From SAR202 cluster bacterium (GTDB lineage Bacteria > Chloroflexota > Dehalococcoidia > UBA3495): DNA of 11,170 bases. The notes under the pieces are model-generated. The model saw only the letters and a list, made by a program, of their open reading frames with translations, ran no database searches and had not been told where the DNA came from. Both the position numbers and the translations under genes were made by a program. The DNA lies in the NCBI GenBank assembly GCA_009392075.1, contig VFHG01000152.1, forward strand, positions 1 to 11,170, given 5' to 3'. Positions 5,249 to 11,170 of the stretch are shown in pieces; the stretch's first letter is position 1, and every line of letters begins with the position of its first letter.

Positions 5249-7276
5249 ATGATGCACCGCGTCGTGCCGGAACAGCCAGTAGACAAGAGAAACACACTCG
5301 GCCTACCTCCTCTGTCCAGTCCGATGCTTCGGCGAACGATACGGTTATTTCGACCGTACCGTTTCCAAGTGGTCTCGGTGGCGGTTTTGATCCTGGTCAC
5401 TGCCAGCATCGGGGTGATCAACCCTCTGCTAATCAGGACGGTCTTCGACTCAGGCCTTTTCCCGTCCTCCGGCGGCCCGGACCTGCAACTCCTTTGGATC
5501 TTGGCGGCGGTCATGACTTCCATCGCAATCGCCAACGGCATCATGGGCGTGATCCAGACCTACATGACGAACCACGTAGGCCAGAGCGTTATGCGCGATC
5601 TTCGAGACTCGGTCTACGCCCACCTGCAAGGGATGTCTCTGGGGTTCTTCACCAGCACTCGCACCGGAGAGATTCAGTCCCGTATCTCCAATGACGTGGG
5701 CGGAATTCAGGCTGTGGTTACCAGCACCCTGACGGACACACTTTCCAACACCGTTATATTCCTGAGCACCCTAGTCGCCATGCTGATCTTGTCCTGGCAA
5801 TTGACCATCGTGGCTGTGGCGACGGTGCCCTTCTTTTTCGCACTGACCAAGTACGTTGGCAAAAAGCGCCGGGCCGTTACATCCGAGGCCCAGCGGTCCA
5901 TGGCCGAGGTCACGGCTATCACCCAAGAGACCCTGTCGGTCTCGGGCATCATGCTGGCTAAATTATTCGGCCGCCAGACTCAGGAAATGGCCAATTTTCA
6001 CCGCCACAACCAGGAACTGTCCGACCTGGCGGTGCGGCAGCAAATGATCGGCCACTCGTTCTTCGCGGTAGTGATGACCTTCCTGTCGATCTCCCCGGCG
6101 TTCATCTACCTGTTGGCGGGCTATATGATGTCCGGCAGCGGCTCCCCAGCCGTTACCGCCGGCACCATTATCGCCTTCACCACGTTGCAAAGCCGCCTGT
6201 ACTTCCCCGTGGGGCGGCTGCTCCAGGTTTCGGTCGAGCTTCAGTCATCTTTCGCGCTATTCGAGCGTATCTACGGATACCTTGACCTTAAACAGGACAT
6301 CGTGGATTCCCCCGACGCCAGGTCGTTGGATCTAGAAAGAGTTTCCGGTGGCATCACATTCGACTCGGTGCGCGTCAACTACGCCCGGTCGTACGGCGAA
6401 CCCAGTGACGAAAACTCCGAACAGGAATTGGAAGAAGAGTCCCGTTTGTGGGCGTTGGATGGGGTCAGCCTGAACATTCCTCCCGGCCAATTGGCCGCGT
6501 TCGTGGGCCCCAGCGGGGCCGGTAAAACAACCCTGGCCTACCTGGTGCCCCGGCTCTATGACGTTACGGAAGGCTCCGTTTCCATCGACGGCACGGATGT
6601 CAGAGAGATCAGGCAGGTGGACCTGGCGGCGGTCATTGGCTTCGTGACCCAGGACAGCTATCTGTTCCACGACACTATGGAGAAGAACCTGCTCTACGCC
6701 CGACCGGAGGCTTCGAGGGACGAGATGATCGAGGCGGCCAAAGCGGCCTTTATCCACGACCGCATCATGGAGATGTCCGAGGGGTATGACACCGTTGTCG
6801 GTGAGAGAGGGTTCCGGTTGTCCGGCGGGGAGCGGCAGCGCCTGTCCATCGCCAGGGTGATACTGCATCAGCCGCGCGTACTGATACTGGACGAGGCAAC
6901 TTCGGCGTTGGATACGGTCAGCGAGCGTTACGTACAATCGGCGCTGCAACCGCTCATGCGTGACCGCACCACCATGGTCATAGCCCACAGATTGTCGACC
7001 ATCATCGCGGCCGATGTGATCTACGTGGTGGACCGGGGCCGGATAGTGGAGCACGGCCCCCATGATGAATTGCTGGCGTACGGAGGGCTGTATGCCAACC
7101 TCTACCGTGAGCAGTTCGGGGGTGGCCGTATCGAGGCCTACTGCGAAGACGGCGTAATCTTCAGCGACGGAAGCATCGGCACCGCCGAGCGGCCTGAGCC
7201 GGCCTTAACGGGCGGCGGTCAAGACGCCCCCAGGCGCACCCGCTCCGGCGACGAAAGGATGCCTTGGGAGGAGTAG
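5249..7276 (+). CDS. ABC exporter, fused membrane and ATPase domains (MsbA/multidrug type)
   Basis: A 675-residue half-transporter in the inner membrane that would dimerise and export a hydrophobic substrate using ATP. The membrane domain (~30-325) has hydrophobic spans from ~38-60 onward and typical coupling-helix text (GEIQSRISNDVGGIQ). The ATPase domain has Walker A GPSGAGKTT (420-428, Lys426), Q-loop FVTQDSYLF, signature LSGGERQR (524-531), Walker B LILDEATSALD with catalytic Glu549, and switch His580. All are canonical, so it is an active ATPase, probably a homodimer. Two oddities are an acidic insertion at ~382-399, between the first ATPase strand and WALDGVSL, and a ~50-residue polar tail after the ATPase domain. 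The start is ATG 5249 (AGGTGG upstream); GTG 5240 and ATG 5252 are in frame. Substrate unknown. Its stop is 6 bp from the stop of the opposing Fe-S gene. Confidence 0.9.
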   Translation: MMHRVVPEQPVDKRNTLGLPPLSSPMLRRTIRLFRPYRFQVVSVAVLILVTASIGVINPLLIRTVFDSGLFPSSGGPDLQLLWILAAVMTSIAIANGIMGVIQTYMTNHVGQSVMRDLRDSVYAHLQGMSLGFFTSTRTGEIQSRISNDVGGIQAVVTSTLTDTLSNTVIFLSTLVAMLILSWQLTIVAVATVPFFFALTKYVGKKRRAVTSEAQRSMAEVTAITQETLSVSGIMLAKLFGRQTQEMANFHRHNQELSDLAVRQQMIGHSFFAVVMTFLSISPAFIYLLAGYMMSGSGSPAVTAGTIIAFTTLQSRLYFPVGRLLQVSVELQSSFALFERIYGYLDLKQDIVDSPDARSLDLERVSGGITFDSVRVNYARSYGEPSDENSEQELEEESRLWALDGVSLNIPPGQLAAFVGPSGAGKTTLAYLVPRLYDVTEGSVSIDGTDVREIRQVDLAAVIGFVTQDSYLFHDTMEKNLLYARPEASRDEMIEAAKAAFIHDRIMEMSEGYDTVVGERGFRLSGGERQRLSIARVILHQPRVLILDEATSALDTVSERYVQSALQPLMRDRTTMVIAHRLSTIIAADVIYVVDRGRIVEHGPHDELLAYGGLYANLYREQFGGGRIEAYCEDGVIFSDGSIGTAERPEPALTGGGQDAPRRTRSGDERMPWEE

Positions 7277-7282
7277 AGGCAG

Positions 7283-8254
7283 CTACTGCACCACGTAGTT
7301 CTTTTCGATGGTTAGGCGGGCCTCTTCTGGGGAGATGCCGTTGGCTACGGCGCAGGGGCTGGTCTCTTCCATGATGGCGTCGACATCACCCGAGAGCACG
7401 TGTTTCTTGTGCAGGTCCTCGTGCTCGATTCCCAAGGCCCGGCCCACCAAAGTCAGGTAGTGCTCTACTTTGACCGGGTAGTCGCCCTCGTAGCGGCACA
7501 TGTGCCGTTGGCAGCCGTGGTAGAGGGTGGCGAATGTGTTCGCTCCTTCCTCGATTGCCTTTTCGACGAACCCGGTGGCCATGCCCTCCCACTCGTGTTC
7601 CCCCATCTTCTCGCGCACGGCGGGGGTGCAGTGGCGGCCAAAACGTGCGTCGGTGCCCACATCGATGAGCGTTACGCCAGGCAGCTTGGACAGCAGGAAC
7701 TGGGCGCTCCGGGCTTCAGCGTCGGACTGCTCCCGGCCCGTGTGGTAGTGCATGGCCACGGTGATCTCGGGTTGAGGCTGGAAATCCAGCTTGTCGATGT
7801 TGTCCACCAGGAATTCGGCGACGTGGTTGAAATCGAAACTCTTGCCGCGCATGTCCATAACATCGTCGTAGAAGTAGATACATGACGGACACCACATCAC
7901 TACTTTTTCCGGCTGGAACTTCTGGAAATTGGCGGCGGTCGTAGCGGCCACGGACATGGCCGCATCTTCATCGCCCCGCTGGTAGTGCTGGATGCCGCAG
8001 CAGAAGGTCTTGCCGCCGACGGCTGCGTAGCTAACGCCCATCAGCTTGAAGATGTCGGTGACCGTGCTGATCATGTAGCTGGTGCGGAGCACGTTGCAAC
8101 CAAGGTAGAGAACGATGTCCGACTGCTTCACGTTGTCCTTAGGCGTCGTTAGGAGCCAGTCGCGGTCCTCGGGCTTGGTCTGCAAGCCGTGGACAACGTC
8201 AATCTCCCGGTAATACTTCTTATAGAAGCCGCGGTCTTTACGTTCCTCAGGCAT
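7283..8254 (-). CDS. CCG-domain Fe-S oxidoreductase subunit (HdrB/HdrD-like)
   Basis: A 323-residue protein with two CCG (DUF224) domains, as in heterodisulfide reductase HdrB/D, glycolate oxidase GlcF and lactate-utilisation LutA. Domain 1 is canonical: Cys53, 31 residues, Cys85-Cys86-Gly, 35 residues, then Cys122-Pro-Ser-Cys125. This set binds a noncubane [4Fe-4S] cluster used in thiol/disulfide or quinone-linked electron transfer. Domain 2 is altered: the usual PCH-x-GR is H-Y-H-T-G-R (169-174), the CCG motif is reduced to a lone Cys209, and the last pair is Cys248-x4-Cys253. There is no ferredoxin domain and no membrane segment, so electron partners must be separate proteins. GAGGAG lies six bases before the ATG. 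It is 22 bp downstream of the gamma-glutamyltransferase and likely co-transcribed with it. Confidence 0.8.
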   Translation of the reverse strand: MPEERKDRGFYKKYYREIDVVHGLQTKPEDRDWLLTTPKDNVKQSDIVLYLGCNVLRTSYMISTVTDIFKLMGVSYAAVGGKTFCCGIQHYQRGDEDAAMSVAATTAANFQKFQPEKVVMWCPSCIYFYDDVMDMRGKSFDFNHVAEFLVDNIDKLDFQPQPEITVAMHYHTGREQSDAEARSAQFLLSKLPGVTLIDVGTDARFGRHCTPAVREKMGEHEWEGMATGFVEKAIEEGANTFATLYHGCQRHMCRYEGDYPVKVEHYLTLVGRALGIEHEDLHKKHVLSGDVDAIMEETSPCAVANGISPEEARLTIEKNYVVQ

Positions 8255-8276
8255 TCGTAACTCCTCTTGACTCGCC

Positions 8277-9869
8277 TTAGTAGCCTACTGCGCAGCCGTC
8301 TTTTCTTGGTTCCGAGGCGCCTGTGAGCACACCGGTGTCCGGGTCTCGCTTGATCATCTGTGCCCCGCCGATGGATACCCGGTTATAACCGGTGATTTGG
8401 CCCACCTTGTGGCCACGGGACTGGAGGTCCCGCGCTACAGTGGGGTCCAGGCCCTCTTCCAGTATGACATTGTCGTTGCCGACCATGAACCGCAGAGCGT
8501 TGATGGCTTGCTGTGGGTCCATGTCGTGGTCGACCATGTTGCTAATCAACTGCAGATGGCCCTGAGGCTGCATGAACGCACCCATCATGCCATAAGACAG
8601 GTGTAGCTCGTCGTCGATGGTTGCCATGCCGGGGATGATGGTGTTGTACGGCCGTTTGTGGGGGGCCAGATGGTTGGCGTGATTCGGGTCCAGCGAGAAC
8701 AACGATGCCCGGTTGTGCAGGACGATTCCGGTGCCGGGAACAACCATCCCAGACCCGAAGTTGGTGAATACACTGTTGATGAACGAGCAGGCATTGCCCT
8801 GTCCGTCGACCACGCTGATATAAACGGTGTCCGAGCCATTCAGTACCTGCCCGTAGGGCACGGTGGCCATAGCCTTCTTGGAGTCCATCAATGCCCGCCG
8901 GGTGATGGCGAAATCTTTGGAGGTCAACTCCTTGATGGGCACGTTGGCCTTTCGGGGGTCGGCCACATATTGGAAGGCGTCGGCGAATCCCAAGCGCATC
9001 GCCTCGATCAGGTGGTGATAGGCATCCGGTGATTGGGCGCCCATACCTCGGATGTCGAACCCCTCGGCGATGTTCAGCGCTCCCAAGGCTGCAATGCCCT
9101 GGCCGTTGGGCGGGCATTCCCAGCAGGTTACGCCTCGGTAATCAGTGGAGATGGGCTCGTCCCAATCGGAGGTGTGGGTGGCCATATCGTCAACTGACAA
9201 CCAACCGCCGTGCTCCTGAACGAACGCGCATGTTTTCTCAGCGATGGGGCCCGTGTAGAAGGCCTCAGATCCGCCCTCCGCGATGGCCCTCAGTGTGGAG
9301 GCCAGAGTAGGTAGTTTCACGAAATCGCCTTGGGAAGGAGTTCCGCCGTTAGGCAGCATCTCCGTGCCTGATGGGAAGGCGGAAAGCTTGGCCAGTTGCT
9401 GCTGCCACTGGAAGGAGATTATATCTGAAACAGGGAAGCCGTTCTCGGCATAGTCGATGGCCGGCGCCAGAACCCTACTCAGGGGCATGGTGCCGCAGGA
9501 GTCCAGCAGGGTCTCCCAGCCGTGGACGGTGCCCGGCGTGGCCACGGAATACACCCCGGTCTCCGGCATGGTCCGGTGGCCCCCGCTCTTGAGTTCGTCG
9601 ATGCTCGCGGCGGCGGGAGCGCGGCCGCTGCCGTTCAAGGCGCGTACGCTCTTTTCCTTGTTGTCCCAGACGAGGGCGAACATGTCCCCGCCAACTCCGG
9701 TGGACATGGGCTCAACCACGTTCAGGGCAGCGGCAGCGGCAATGGCGGCATCAACAGCGTTGCCACCCTCCATCAGGATGCGCAGGCCCGTCGTGGCCGC
9801 CAAAGGCTGACTGGTCGCGACCATTCCTTTGGTGGCCAGGATGTTGGACCGCCGTGAGTCAAAAAACAT
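8277..9869 (-). CDS. ggt: Gamma-glutamyltransferase
   Basis: A 530-residue Ntn-hydrolase that hydrolyses or transfers gamma-glutamyl groups from glutathione and related amides. The proenzyme cuts itself before a conserved Thr, here Thr348 in SDTVYISVVDGQGNA, followed by NFGSGMVVPGTGIVLHNR of the small subunit. The large subunit shows MVATSQPLAATTGLRILMEG, GGNAVDAA, EPMSTGVGGD and PPNGQGIAALG. The frame is open to an ATG at 10034, but the extra 55 residues do not resemble the family, and the predicted promoter near 9935 lies inside that stretch. ATG 9869 (GGAGAG nine bases upstream) is therefore chosen. From that start I see no signal peptide, so a cytoplasmic location is inferred, unlike the periplasmic E. 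coli enzyme. Glutathione itself is not assured in this lineage; related family members such as cephalosporin acylases are alternatives. Confidence 0.9.
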   Translation of the reverse strand: MFFDSRRSNILATKGMVATSQPLAATTGLRILMEGGNAVDAAIAAAAALNVVEPMSTGVGGDMFALVWDNKEKSVRALNGSGRAPAAASIDELKSGGHRTMPETGVYSVATPGTVHGWETLLDSCGTMPLSRVLAPAIDYAENGFPVSDIISFQWQQQLAKLSAFPSGTEMLPNGGTPSQGDFVKLPTLASTLRAIAEGGSEAFYTGPIAEKTCAFVQEHGGWLSVDDMATHTSDWDEPISTDYRGVTCWECPPNGQGIAALGALNIAEGFDIRGMGAQSPDAYHHLIEAMRLGFADAFQYVADPRKANVPIKELTSKDFAITRRALMDSKKAMATVPYGQVLNGSDTVYISVVDGQGNACSFINSVFTNFGSGMVVPGTGIVLHNRASLFSLDPNHANHLAPHKRPYNTIIPGMATIDDELHLSYGMMGAFMQPQGHLQLISNMVDHDMDPQQAINALRFMVGNDNVILEEGLDPTVARDLQSRGHKVGQITGYNRVSIGGAQMIKRDPDTGVLTGASEPRKDGCAVGY

Positions 9870-9932
9870 GCCGCAGTTCTCTCCGTACGTGCTTGGCGTT
9901 GCGTAATTCCGATGATTCGGTATGGCCAAAGG

Positions 9933-9941
9933 ATTGTACCA
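9933..9941 (-). promoter_or_regulatory. Possible extended -10 promoter of the ggt operon
   Basis: On the minus strand TGG-TACAAT (9941-9933) fits an extended -10 element (TGn plus 5 of 6 of TATAAT). No good -35 box is visible, which such promoters tolerate. Transcription would begin near 9926, between the two possible ggt starts, supporting ATG 9869. Confidence 0.4.
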
Positions 9942-9989
9942 TAGGCACGCGCCGCGCCTGGGTGCGGGGGTTGTGTTAATATAGCCTCG

Positions 9990-10063
9990 GCCCGGCTTCC
10001 GGGCTCGAATGACGTATCTCCCCGTATGTCTCATGGCCGATCTGGACGACCGGTATCTGAGAC
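9990..10063. promoter_or_regulatory. Inverted repeats in the ggt/peroxiredoxin divergent region
   Basis: Two dyads are visible: GCCCGG-CTT-CCGGGC (9990-10004), a compact 6-bp hairpin, and GTCTCA (10028-10033) with TGAGAC (10058-10063), separated by 24 bp. They lie upstream of the peroxiredoxin and could be operator or leader structures. A weak forward -10-like TGT-TAATAT occurs at 9974-9982. None of these is strong evidence by itself. Confidence 0.25.
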
Positions 10064-10102
10064 TGAAACGGTGACACCTTTATCGCACCAGGAGGGCCAA
10101 CC

Positions 10103-10576
10103 ATGGCAGCAGAAGTAGGACAACAAGCCCCGGATTTCGAACTATTCGATCAAAATAAGCAACCGACTAAACTCAGCGACTCTAAGGGCAAGAACGTGGT
10201 TCTAGCCTTTTATCCCGGAGCGTTCACCGGAGTATGCACCACCGAGATGTGCACCTTCCGCGACCGCTTTGACGCGTTCAATTCCATGAATGCCCAGGTG
10301 TACGGCGTGAGTGTGGACGGTATCTTCGCGCAGAAAGCATTTTCCGACGCGAATAACCTGAACTTTCCTCTGTTGAGCGACTTCAAGCGAGAGACGGTCG
10401 ACGCCTACGGCGTGGCGCTGCCGAATTTTGCCGGCATGGATGGGTACACCGCATCGCAGCGTGCCGTGTTCGTCATCGACAGAGAGGGCGTGATCAAATT
10501 CAAGTGGGTGGGTGAAAATCCGGGTGTGGAGCCAGATTACGACGAGGTTCAGCGACAGGTGGACCAACTCAACTAA
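10103..10576 (+). CDS. Peroxiredoxin, Bcp/PrxQ-AhpE-like
   Basis: A 157-residue thiol peroxidase that reduces H2O2 and organic peroxides in the cytoplasm. The thioredoxin-fold N-terminus (VGQQAPDFELFDQ) leads to the active site YPGAFTGVCTTEMC (37-50). The peroxidatic Cys45 sits in the P-x3-T-x2-C motif, and Cys50, five residues later, matches the resolving Cys of PrxQ-type atypical 2-Cys enzymes. VYGVSVDG, FPLLSDF and RAVFVIDREGVIKFKWVGENPG complete the fold. It carries a normal Cys, not a TGA, at the active site. A strong GGAGG lies eight bases before the ATG. The next gene begins 33 bp after its stop and is probably co-transcribed. Confidence 0.92.
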   Translation: MAAEVGQQAPDFELFDQNKQPTKLSDSKGKNVVLAFYPGAFTGVCTTEMCTFRDRFDAFNSMNAQVYGVSVDGIFAQKAFSDANNLNFPLLSDFKRETVDAYGVALPNFAGMDGYTASQRAVFVIDREGVIKFKWVGENPGVEPDYDEVQRQVDQLN

Positions 10577-10609
10577 CAGAAAGTTAAATCAATGGCGCCG
10601 GAGGGCTCG

Positions 10610-11170
10610 ATGACAACCTATGTATTGGTCCACGGCGCCTGGCATGGCGGCTGGTGCTGGAAGAAAACGGCCCCGCTGCTGAGAGATGCCGGGGCCGAAG
10701 TATTTGCGCCCACTCTTACCGGTATGGGCGAACGCGCCCATCTGAATGGCCGCATCGACCCGTCCGAGATCACTCTTGACGTTCACATCCAAGACATCGT
10801 GCATATGATGCGTTATGAGGGATTGGAGGATGTGGTCTTGGTGGGACATGCCTACGCCGGCATGGTCATCACTGGGGTGGCAGAGGTTTGCCCAGAGCGG
10901 ATCGCCCACATGGTTTACGTCAACGGTGTCATTCCGGCCGACGGCGAGTCCATGGCCGACCAATTGGTACCGGTCCGCGGCAAAGAATTTGCTGCCTGGG
11001 TGCGCGATCAGATAGAGAATGGCGACGGGTTCCTACCAGCTCCGGCTTCGGTGGAAGAAGTGGGCCGCCGCTGGGGCATCACCGACCCCGAAGACCTGGC
11101 TTGGGTCGGCGCCAATGTGACCCCGCAGCCTGCTGCAGCCATGGCCAGCCCGGTCCACATGGGAAACCCC
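10610..11170 (+). CDS. Alpha/beta-hydrolase-fold protein (3' partial), Ala at the nucleophile position
   Basis: The frame is open from ATG 10610 to the window edge (187 codons), so the C-terminus is missing. The start TTYVLVHGAWHGGWCWKKTAPLL (2-24), PTLTGMGERAHL (34-45) and VVLVGHAYAGMVITGVAE (75-92) place it with the short esterase/hydroxynitrile-lyase-like alpha/beta hydrolases. HGAW supplies the oxyanion-hole region. The nucleophile elbow, normally GHSYGG, reads GHAYAG, with Ala81 in place of Ser, so ordinary ester hydrolysis is doubtful. The His and acid of the triad would lie beyond the window or near its end. GGAGGG five bases upstream supports ATG 10610; an in-frame ATG at 10592 is the alternative. 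Likely in one transcript with the peroxiredoxin. Confidence 0.82.
   Translation, partial: MTTYVLVHGAWHGGWCWKKTAPLLRDAGAEVFAPTLTGMGERAHLNGRIDPSEITLDVHIQDIVHMMRYEGLEDVVLVGHAYAGMVITGVAEVCPERIAHMVYVNGVIPADGESMADQLVPVRGKEFAAWVRDQIENGDGFLPAPASVEEVGRRWGITDPEDLAWVGANVTPQPAAAMASPVHMGNP

Noticed and set aside
6332..7063. Long antisense frames over the ABC gene, and similar ones over acs (3389-3964, 4046-4666)
   Set aside because: They are shadows of strongly coding, motif-bearing genes on the opposite strand and show no recognisable domains.
9870..10034. N-terminal 55-residue extension of gamma-glutamyltransferase
   Set aside because: The sequence is Arg/Pro-rich, unlike the family or a signal peptide, and contains the predicted promoter. 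The family-like sequence starts at the ATG at 9869.
10103..10576. Second selenoprotein candidate at the peroxiredoxin
   Set aside because: Peroxiredoxins can carry Sec, but both active-site positions here (45 and 50) are ordinary Cys codons.
1..11170. General recoding of TGA (for example to Trp)
   Set aside because: acs ends properly with TGA right after its normal C-terminus, Trp residues in all genes use TGG, and the TGA in question aligns with Cys, not Trp.
1..11170. CRISPR array, tRNA or rRNA genes, phage genes
   Set aside because: No regularly spaced direct repeats, tRNA-like cloverleaf ends, rRNA-like sequence or phage-type proteins were seen on either strand.

Overview
The window looks like chromosomal DNA of a free-living bacterium, moderately GC-rich by eye, with dense gene packing and Shine-Dalgarno-led starts. 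A Chloroflexota relative of the SAR202/Dehalococcoidia type is my best guess. The reasons are a transaldolase/phosphoglucose isomerase C-terminus, a luciferase-family flavin monooxygenase, an Hdr-like CCG protein and interspersed palindromic repeats. This assignment is inference from gene content, not a measured placement.

Layout. Bases 1-395 (+) hold the C-terminal end of a bifunctional transaldolase/glucose-6-phosphate isomerase. A perfect 20-bp hairpin (411-453) separates it from a convergent minus-strand pair: a two-domain rhodanese sulfurtransferase (1662 down to 838) followed by a small DUF1330-like protein (757 down to 482). A 220-bp divergent promoter region then leads into a plus-strand operon of a flavin-dependent monooxygenase (1883-2932) and acetyl-CoA synthetase (2954-4858). 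Directly after the acs stop codon lies a 253-bp element with long terminal inverted repeats and a second palindrome nested inside (4859-5111). An ABC exporter (5249-7276, +) follows. It meets tail-to-tail, with only 6 bp between stop codons, a minus-strand pair: gamma-glutamyltransferase (9869 down to 8277) and a CCG-domain Fe-S protein (8254 down to 7283). A divergent region of 233 bp leads to a plus-strand peroxiredoxin (10103-10576) and an alpha/beta-hydrolase-fold protein that runs off the window (10610 onward).

The most notable observation is that the sulfurtransferase is probably a selenoprotein. Its reading frame carries an in-frame TGA (966-964) exactly where the family has its catalytic cysteine (TY-C-QGGIRAA). 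The frame continues for 41 more clearly homologous codons to a TAA at 838, and a SECIS-like hairpin with an AGUCU-type apical loop starts about 25 nt after the TGA. A conventional gene caller would end the protein at the TGA and lose the active site. TGA is a normal stop elsewhere in the window (acs ends in TGA), so general recoding is unlikely.

Other points worth a look: the alpha/beta hydrolase has Ala instead of Ser in its nucleophile elbow (GHAYAG), and the second CCG domain of the Fe-S protein has an altered cysteine set. Several genes concern thiol or sulfur chemistry (sulfurtransferase, gamma-glutamyltransferase, Hdr-like protein, peroxiredoxin), but they lie in separate transcription units and I do not claim a single pathway.
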